Assembly (NCBI RefSeq): GCF_000067205.1
Contig: NC_010170.1
Coordinates: 4,650,001-4,714,000 of the forward strand
Source of the DNA: Bordetella petrii
Lineage (GTDB): Bacteria > Pseudomonadota > Gammaproteobacteria > Burkholderiales > Burkholderiaceae_B
Length of the DNA stretch: 64,000 nucleotides
Reading direction: 5' to 3'
Positions within the stretch are counted from its first letter, which is position 1; each line of letters starts with the position of its first letter. Under the pieces are notes generated by a model. The model was not told the DNA's origin and did not search any database. It saw only the letters and a program-made list of their open reading frames with translations. This document shows, in pieces, positions 58,407 to 64,000 of the stretch. A program made the position numbers and the translations under genes.

Positions 58407-59231
58407 TCAGGCCGGGACAGTGCCCTGGATAGTGATGCGGTGCATCTCGCGGCGCTGCCCAGGGTAGTCGTTGATGGCGTAGTGCATGGTGCAACGGTTG
58501 TCCCAGAACGCCATAGAACCCTTGCGCCACCGGAACCGGCAGGTGTTTTCGGGCTTGGCGCTGTGCTGGTACAGGAACTGCAGCAGCGGCAGGCTTTCCT
58601 CGCGCGTCATGTTCTCGAACGAATACGTGAACGGATGATTCACGAACAGGCACTTGCGCCCGGTTTCTTCATGGGTGCGCACCACCGGGTGCACGCTGGT
58701 AATCGAGCCCACGTCTTCGCGCAGCTTGGTCGACCGCGTGCTGTTGCGGTACTTCGAATTGGCCGACAAAAAGTCGTTGGTATGCACCGCGCGCAGGTTC
58801 GCCAGCTTGGCCTTCATGCCGTCCGACAGCGTGTCGTAGGCGCGATACATATTGGCCCACAGAGTGTCGCCGCCGGTTTCAGGCACCTGGCGCCCGTACA
58901 GAATCGAGCCCAGCGGGGGCGTCGGGTGATAGGTTTCGTCGGTATGCCAGGTGTCGCCGATAATGTCCTGATCGGTAGGCTCTTTCACCACCGGCATGAT
59001 CTCGGGATACTCATCCAGCGTGCGGTACACCGGCGTAGTGCTGATCACGCCGAAGCGCCGCGCGAAAGCGATGTGCTGCTCCGGGGTCAGGGTCTGGTCG
59101 CGAAAGAAAATCACCTGGTGGTCCAGCAGGGCCTGCCGGATCGCGGCAACGTCGGCGTCTGGCAGATCGCGCGACAAATCAATGCCCAGCAACTCGGCGC
59201 CGATCACGCCGGTAAGCTTGCGTACTTCCAT
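58407..59231 (-). CDS. TauD/TfdA-family Fe(II)/2-oxoglutarate dioxygenase
   Basis: 274 residues. The iron ligands are visible: HxD in DTWHTDETYHPTPPLGS (near residue 98) and the distal His in NRCTMHYAINDYPGQRRE, with the 2-oxoglutarate Arg shortly after in MHRITIQG. Such enzymes hydroxylate sulfonates, phenoxyacids or similar acids. It heads the - strand operon and is divergent from a LysR gene 130 bp away. Confidence 0.88.
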   Translation of the reverse strand: MEVRKLTGVIGAELLGIDLSRDLPDADVAAIRQALLDHQVIFFRDQTLTPEQHIAFARRFGVISTTPVYRTLDEYPEIMPVVKEPTDQDIIGDTWHTDETYHPTPPLGSILYGRQVPETGGDTLWANMYRAYDTLSDGMKAKLANLRAVHTNDFLSANSKYRNSTRSTKLREDVGSITSVHPVVRTHEETGRKCLFVNHPFTYSFENMTREESLPLLQFLYQHSAKPENTCRFRWRKGSMAFWDNRCTMHYAINDYPGQRREMHRITIQGTVPA

Positions 59232-59361
59232 CCTTCTCTCCTGGATCCGTAGGCGGATCTTGTTTTGGGTGAATCTGATCTTGGCAAAGCCCAGTTTATT
59301 GACGCTGATTATTCATGTCTAATATAGTTTTGATGGCTGATTAATAGGCATAAGTAGAATA

Positions 59362-60285
59362 ATGATCGACCTGAAAAGACTGCGCTATTTCGTGGCGGTG
59401 GCCGAAGAAGCCCACTTTGGCCGCGCCGCCAACCGGCTGGGCATAAGCCAGCCACCGCTTAGCGAACATATCCAGGCACTAGAAACCAGCCTGAACGCCA
59501 AGCTGCTGTTTCGCACCACGCGCTCGGTCAGCCTTACCGTCGAAGGCGAAGCCCTGCTCAAGCACGCGCGCGCCATCCTGCATGACACCGACCGCTGCCA
59601 GGAAATCGTCAACGCATCACGCCAGCAGAACATCGAGTCGCTGACGTTGGGCATTCTGCATGCCCATACCTATACCTTTTTGCCGGGCCTATTGCGAAGC
59701 TACTTCGCGCGCCATCCGGCGTATCGCGTTCATCTGGTCGAATATTCCACCACCGAGCAAGTCGGCAAACTGCTCGAAGGCGTGATCGACATCGGCCTGG
59801 TGCGCGAGCCTATCTACCATCCGTCGCTGCGCACACAGCGGCTGTTCTCGGAACGCTACGCGGTGGCGGTGCCCGACACCTGGGACATTGCCCGCAAGAA
59901 AACCCTGTCGGTGCGGGACCTGGGCGGGCGCAGCATAATCGGCTACCCCAGCCACGACCATCGGCGCAGCACGCAAAGCCTGTTCCGCGATTTCTTCCAC
60001 CAGTACGCCGTCAACCCCTCGGACCGCTTCGAGGTCAAGACCATGCACGCCGCGCTGGCGCTGGTTGCCGCGGGCTGCGGGTTCGCGCCCGTGCCCCGCT
60101 CGCAGATGGTGCTGCAGCTGGCGGGGGTGGCATACCGGCCGTTTCGCGAGCCGTCGCCCGAATTGTCGGTGGGCCTGGCCTGGCGCGAGGACAAGGCCTC
60201 GCCGCTGGTGGCCGAGTTCGTCCAGCTGTGCCAGACGCATTTCGCCCAGCCGCCACGGCGTGGCCGCGCGCGGGCGTCGTCTTAA
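59362..60285 (+). CDS. LysR-family transcription regulator
   Basis: 307 residues. Helix-turn-helix at residues 1-60 (KRLRYFVAVAEEAHFGRAAN, then LGISQPPLSEHIQALE), of the CatR/BenM-like group. It faces the dioxygenase operon across an AT-rich gap (59232-59361) with several ATTAAT/ATTATT motifs. It is probably that operon's regulator. The kynureninase gene follows on the same strand 63 bp later and may also be a target. Confidence 0.87.
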   Translation: MIDLKRLRYFVAVAEEAHFGRAANRLGISQPPLSEHIQALETSLNAKLLFRTTRSVSLTVEGEALLKHARAILHDTDRCQEIVNASRQQNIESLTLGILHAHTYTFLPGLLRSYFARHPAYRVHLVEYSTTEQVGKLLEGVIDIGLVREPIYHPSLRTQRLFSERYAVAVPDTWDIARKKTLSVRDLGGRSIIGYPSHDHRRSTQSLFRDFFHQYAVNPSDRFEVKTMHAALALVAAGCGFAPVPRSQMVLQLAGVAYRPFREPSPELSVGLAWREDKASPLVAEFVQLCQTHFAQPPRRGRARASS

Positions 60286-60348
60286 AGTGACCGTCTTGCG
60301 GTTACCGTCTTGAAGTTACATTCGCCGCAACAAGGAGCCCCCACAAAA

Positions 60349-61599
60349 ATGCATACCCGCGCAGACTGCCTGCAGGCCGACCGGCAAGATCCCCTGGCGC
60401 CGCTGAAGCAACTATTCGACTTGCCGCCCGACGTCATTTACCTGGACGGCAATTCGCTGGGCGTGCTGCCCAAGACCGCGGCCGCGCGCGCCGCGCAGGT
60501 AATCGGGCAGGAATGGGGCAATGGCCTGATCCGCAGCTGGAACACAGCGGGCTGGTTCGAGCTGCCCGCGCGGCTGGGCGATAAGCTGGGGCAGCTTATT
60601 GGCGCCGGCCAGGGCCAGGTGGTGGTTACCGACACCACCTCGCTGAACCTGTTCAAGGCGCTGGCGGCCGCTCTGCGCATCCAGCAACAGGCTGCGCCGC
60701 AACGCCGGGTGATCGTGTCCGAGCGCGACAACTTCCCCACCGACCTGTACATGATCCAGGGCATGATCGACCTGCTGCAGCAAGGCTACGAACTGCGCCT
60801 GATCGACGACAACCTGCCCCTTGAACAGGCGCTGGACGATTCCACTGCCGCACTGCTGTTATCGCACGTCAACTATCGCACCGGCGCCATGTACGACATG
60901 GCCGCGGTCACCGCGCAGGCCCATGCCCGGGGCGCGCTGGCCATCTGGGACCTGGCCCACGCCGCTGGCGCAGTGCCGGTGGACGTTACCGGGGCCAACG
61001 CCGACTTCGCGGTGGGCTGCACGTACAAATACCTGAACGCCGGCCCCGGCGCGCCGGCCTACATCTGGGTAGCGCCGCGCCACACTGACCGGTTCTGGCA
61101 GCCCCTGTCGGGCTGGTGGGGCCACCAGCGCCCCTTCGACATGACCGCAACCTACGAGCCGGCCGGCGGCATCCGCCGCTACCTGTGCGGCACGCAGCCC
61201 ATTGTGTCGCTGTCGTTGGTGGAGTGCGGGCTGGACGTCAGTCTGGCCGCCGACATGAACGAAGTGCGCAAGAAATCCCTGGCGCTGGGCGACCTGTTCA
61301 TCGAACTGACGGAAAACCGCTGCGCCGGCCATCCGCTGACGCTGGTCACGCCGCGCGAACATGCTCGGCGCGGCAGCCACGTCAGCATCCGGCATCCGCA
61401 CGGGTATGCGGTCATGCAGGCGCTGATCGCACGCGGCGTCATCGGTGACTACCGCGAACCCGAAGTGCTGCGCTTCGGCCTCACGCCGCTATACCTGGGT
61501 TACGCCGACGTATGGGATGCGGTTGACGTATTGAAAGACGTGCTGGACAGCGAAGTGTGGAAGCAGCCGCAATTTTCGCAACGGGGCGCGGTAACCTGA
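60349..61599 (+). CDS. kynU: Kynureninase
   Basis: 416 residues from ATG 60349, chosen for its CAAGGAG site and normal family length; the frame opens at 60310. Landmarks: YLDGNSLGVLPKTA, SERDNFPTDLYMIQG, WDLAHAAGAVPVD and the PLP-binding Lys in VGCTYKYLNAGPG. It cleaves kynurenine or 3-hydroxykynurenine to (hydroxy)anthranilate and alanine. No kynA or kynB is adjacent, so it is isolated from the usual tryptophan operon. Confidence 0.92.
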   Translation: MHTRADCLQADRQDPLAPLKQLFDLPPDVIYLDGNSLGVLPKTAAARAAQVIGQEWGNGLIRSWNTAGWFELPARLGDKLGQLIGAGQGQVVVTDTTSLNLFKALAAALRIQQQAAPQRRVIVSERDNFPTDLYMIQGMIDLLQQGYELRLIDDNLPLEQALDDSTAALLLSHVNYRTGAMYDMAAVTAQAHARGALAIWDLAHAAGAVPVDVTGANADFAVGCTYKYLNAGPGAPAYIWVAPRHTDRFWQPLSGWWGHQRPFDMTATYEPAGGIRRYLCGTQPIVSLSLVECGLDVSLAADMNEVRKKSLALGDLFIELTENRCAGHPLTLVTPREHARRGSHVSIRHPHGYAVMQALIARGVIGDYREPEVLRFGLTPLYLGYADVWDAVDVLKDVLDSEVWKQPQFSQRGAVT

Positions 61600-61636
61600 C
61601 GCACGACGTAATCATCGGCTACGCCTATAGAAGAAC

Positions 61637-61670
61637 AGGAAAATTCCCCAGCCTGTTGTGGAATTTTCCT
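61637..61670 (+). promoter_or_regulatory. Perfect 11-bp inverted repeat upstream of the fimbrial genes
   Basis: AGGAAAATTCC (61637-61647) and GGAATTTTCCT (61660-61670) are exact inverses with 12 bases between. The arms are AT-rich and no T-run follows, so an operator is as likely as a terminator for kynU. It lies 101 bp before the first pilin start. Confidence 0.55.
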
Positions 61671-61770
61671 ACCAATCGGCAACGAGGCGCCGAGCATTAT
61701 CGGCAAGCATGCAAACAGATCTTCCTGCCATCTGGCAGGGGCATGCCATTCCATCGCCACGGAGCCGATC

Positions 61771-62331
61771 ATGAAAACACCCCGCACTGCCTGTCTCGTC
61801 GCGAGCATCGCCTTGCTGGCCAATACGCCCTCGGCCTGGGCGCAGGGCGGAAATGTCACATTCACGGGCGCCGTCGTCGCCGAAAGCTGTGAAATCGGGG
61901 GCGGCCACCCTGCCGTGGCGCGCAGCCTGTCGCCGCGTTTCACGGTAGACCTGCCCGCCATCGGCACTGATACGCTAACCACACATGGCCAGACCGCGGG
62001 CTGGTCGCCGTTCGCCATAACCTTGCGGCACTGTGGCAACAGATACGCCTTGGTGCGCACCCATTTCGAGCCCGGCGCCTTCGTAGACATGGCCACCGGC
62101 CGCCTCAGCCCAGACAGCCATAGTTCCGCCGGCAACGTGCAAATCGCCCTGCGCGAACTGGGCAGAACCCGGCACATTCTTATCGGCGCGCCACCCGGCA
62201 GCCAGGGCAGCACCCCCGTTGTGCTGCAAGGCCATGCCACCCAGGTATACGAGGCCGGTTACTACGCCCTGGGCCAGGTGTCGCCAGGCACTGTGCACAC
62301 CAGCGTGGAATACAACCTGGTCTACCAGTAG
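61771..62331 (+). CDS. Fimbrial subunit (chaperone-usher type)
   Basis: 186 residues. Signal peptide to about residue 25 (ANTPSAWAQG). Type-1-pilin features: VTFTGAVVAESCEIGG, the second Cys in LRHCGN, and the C-terminal donor-type strand with penultimate Tyr (VEYNLVYQ). It shares its design with the next pilin but is more divergent and rich in His/Arg. It may be a minor or alternative subunit. Confidence 0.85.
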   Translation: MKTPRTACLVASIALLANTPSAWAQGGNVTFTGAVVAESCEIGGGHPAVARSLSPRFTVDLPAIGTDTLTTHGQTAGWSPFAITLRHCGNRYALVRTHFEPGAFVDMATGRLSPDSHSSAGNVQIALRELGRTRHILIGAPPGSQGSTPVVLQGHATQVYEAGYYALGQVSPGTVHTSVEYNLVYQ

Positions 62332-62510
62332 CCGCGCCGCGCCGGCGCAACTTGCAGTGTCTGATGCTGACAAGAACTTTCCCCTACGTCTGTCAGATTT
62401 TTCCTCAACCCTGCAAGCCCCCTCATCTCTAGACTCCGTCTTGCTGCGATCGGCTTACGAAGTTCCGGCAGTTCGCCAGCCTTTCAACTTTCTTGTTAAC
62501 GGAGTCAATC

Positions 62511-63056
62511 ATGAAACTCTCTCGTATTGCCGGCCTGCTTGCGGGCGCTGGAATCCTGGCCGCGGCGCATGTCGCAGCCGCCGCCGACGGCACCATTACC
62601 TTCACCGGGCAGATCCTGGCCACTTCCTGCACCATCAATGTCAATGGAAAGGGCAACGCAAACGATACCGTCGCCCTGCCCCAGGTCAACATCAGTGCAC
62701 TGGCAACGACGGCAGCCACGGCAGGCTGGACGCCGTTCGAAATCAAGCTAACGGGTTGCCAGGGGCCTCTCGTTTCCGCCATGGCGAATTTCGAGCCGGG
62801 TCCCAACGTCACTCCCCAGGGGCGGCTGAAGAACATCGCTACGGTTCTTCCCGCATCGGCCGTCGATATCGCGCTGCGGCAGGCCGGTAGCACGAACAAC
62901 ATCGTCGTCGGCAGCGCTGCCAGCACCCAAAGCACGCCGGTTTCGTTCAACACCGGGGCAGCCACCCTCCAGTACGAAGCCGGCTACTACGCAACGGCTC
63001 CGGCCACGGCGGGCGCCGTCGAATCCAACGTCACCTACTCCATCGTCTACCAATAA
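62511..63056 (+). CDS. Fimbrial major subunit (chaperone-usher type)
   Basis: 181 residues from ATG 62511 (AACGGAG site upstream). Signal peptide to residue 24 (HVAAAADG), then ITFTGQILATSCTINVNGKG, a second Cys in LTGCQGP, and the end VTYSIVYQ. The composition (Ala, Thr, Asn rich) is that of an abundant pilin. A GC-rich hairpin follows (63081-63100), which could raise its level over the chaperone and usher. Confidence 0.88.
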   Translation: MKLSRIAGLLAGAGILAAAHVAAAADGTITFTGQILATSCTINVNGKGNANDTVALPQVNISALATTAATAGWTPFEIKLTGCQGPLVSAMANFEPGPNVTPQGRLKNIATVLPASAVDIALRQAGSTNNIVVGSAASTQSTPVSFNTGAATLQYEAGYYATAPATAGAVESNVTYSIVYQ

Positions 63057-63080
63057 GCCCACCAGGCTTACGGTGTCTAC

Positions 63081-63100
63081 GGGCGCCTTACCGGGCGCCC
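63081..63100 (+). terminator. Hairpin after the major pilin gene
   Basis: GGGCGCC (63081-63087), six-base loop, GGCGCCC (63094-63100). No T-run follows. It lies between pilin and chaperone genes, the usual place for an attenuator that gives more pilin than chaperone mRNA. Confidence 0.5.
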
Positions 63101-63186
63101 CATTCTCCAGCCGTCCGTATCCCGGCACGGCTGCCAACAGCCTGGCCTGCAACCCGCGGCCCTGGCATGCACTACCAGGAACTCTC

Positions 63187-63939
63187 ATGCGTCTGCACCG
63201 CTATCTGTACGCCGCCTTTTCCACCGCCGCGCTAGCCTTCGCTATCGCGCCGGCCATCTCGCATGCTTCCATCGTTATCGGCGCCACGCGCATCATCTAC
63301 GACGCGGCGGGCGGCGAACAAACCGTTCGGCTTACCAATAAAGGCGAGTCGCCCAGCCTGGTACAAACCTGGCTGGATACCGGCGCCGTACAAGCCGAAC
63401 GCGGCACGCTGGAAGTGCCCTTTGTGGTGTCTCCCCCTATGTCACGCGTAGATCCTGGCAAAAGCCAGACGCTGCGCATCATCCATTCCGGCGAACCCAT
63501 GCCGCAAGACCGCGAAAGCGTCTTCTGGCTGAATGTGCTGGATGTCCCCGCCCGGCCCGCCGCCAACAGCGAAAACTTTCTGCAATTCTCGTTTCGCTCG
63601 CGCATCAAGCTGTTCTTCCGGCCTGCCGGCTTGGCCGGCACGGCAGCGCAAGCGCCTGCTCAGCTGACCTGGCAACTGGCCACCAAAGACAGCCAGCCAA
63701 TACTGCAGGTAAGCAACCCCACGCCTTATCACGTCAGCTTTGCCGCGGTGGAACTCGCCACCGGCGGGCAGACCCTGGCCGTGCAAGAGCCCGGCATGCT
63801 GGCGCCGTTCGAAACGCGCGCCCTGACATTGCCCCGCGCGGCCACGGCATCGTCCGGCACGCGGGTGCGCTACCAGTTCGTCAACGACTACGGCGGCATC
63901 ACCGAAGAAGAAGCCGCGCTGCAAGGGCCCTCGCGCTAG
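63187..63939 (+). CDS. Periplasmic fimbrial chaperone (PapD-like)
   Basis: 250 residues from ATG 63187. Signal peptide to about residue 27 (APAISHAS). The chaperone pattern is complete: GATRIIYDAAGGEQTVRLTN, PPMSRVDPGKSQTLRII, SVFWLNVLDVP, and FRSRIKLFFRPAGL with the binding-cleft Lys. It folds pilins in the periplasm and hands them to the usher encoded next. Confidence 0.92.
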   Translation: MRLHRYLYAAFSTAALAFAIAPAISHASIVIGATRIIYDAAGGEQTVRLTNKGESPSLVQTWLDTGAVQAERGTLEVPFVVSPPMSRVDPGKSQTLRIIHSGEPMPQDRESVFWLNVLDVPARPAANSENFLQFSFRSRIKLFFRPAGLAGTAAQAPAQLTWQLATKDSQPILQVSNPTPYHVSFAAVELATGGQTLAVQEPGMLAPFETRALTLPRAATASSGTRVRYQFVNDYGGITEEEAALQGPSR

Positions 63940-63967
63940 CGCCGCGGCTCGCTTAAGGAAACGCATC

Positions 63968-64000
63968 ATGCTGGCTTCCCGCTCTCATCTGCCGCCCCTG
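63968..64000 (+). CDS. Start of the next fimbrial gene, probably the outer-membrane usher (partial)
   Basis: Eleven codons (MLASRSHLPPL) are visible from ATG 63968 before the window ends. A TAAGGAAA ribosome-binding site precedes the start, 28 bp after the chaperone stop. Position after the chaperone suggests an usher; the sequence itself is too short to prove it. Confidence 0.5.
   Translation, partial: MLASRSHLPPL

Overview
The window is GC-rich, densely packed DNA from a betaproteobacterium, most likely an Alcaligenaceae member of the Bordetella/Achromobacter type. This is inferred from three separate Bug-type (tripartite tricarboxylate family) binding proteins, the aryl-polyene cluster, and the organisation of the FecI/FecR/TonB system and fimbrial operon. 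No rRNA, tRNA or CRISPR was seen.

Positions 1 to about 29.89 kb are most of a Mu-like transposable prophage; its left end and transposase genes lie outside the window. The order is: early accessory genes with GemA and a Mor-type activator (3-4520); lysis genes (holin, lytic transglycosylase, two spanins) and Mu gp25-gp27-like genes (4626-7688); terminase, portal and head proteins (7691-12194); protease with nested scaffold, decoration protein and capsid (12457-14884); connector and tail genes including a programmed -1 frameshift (14948-20762); a small antisense moron; baseplate and spike (20997-26003); tail fibre and chaperone (26006-27755). The prophage ends with a Com-like regulator, a DNA methyltransferase in the place of Mu mom, and a tyrosine recombinase. 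Two nearly identical 18-bp dyads, before the lysis operon and before the protease/capsid operon, look like the phage's late-activator sites.

The most notable item is the fibre locus. The active fibre 3' end (+) is followed by two silent alternative 3' ends on the - strand. All three begin at the same 12-bp core, so inversion would swap fibre tips in frame. No serine invertase is visible; the tyrosine recombinase about 1.5 kb away is the only recombinase in the window.

The prophage has split an aryl-polyene cluster. The MMPL exporter gene at its right edge lacks its 5' end, while downstream genes (FAD oxidoreductase, DUF3261 lipoprotein, ketosynthase, dehydratase, ketoreductase, ketosynthase) are intact.

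The rest is host catabolism and surface functions: a Bug protein with a LysR gene; a - strand operon with an amino-acid ABC importer, aminotransferase and RraA-type aldolase; a divergent CitE lyase/CoA-transferase/Bug/cyclase operon behind a LysR gene; a MazG pyrophosphohydrolase; a FecI-FecR-TonB receptor iron system; PpiC; a - strand dioxygenase/Bug/SDR operon with a divergent LysR gene; kynureninase; and a chaperone-usher fimbrial operon cut by the window end. Two intergenic arrays (39995-40130 and about 55508-56040) share the same hairpin arms and belong to one interspersed repeat family.
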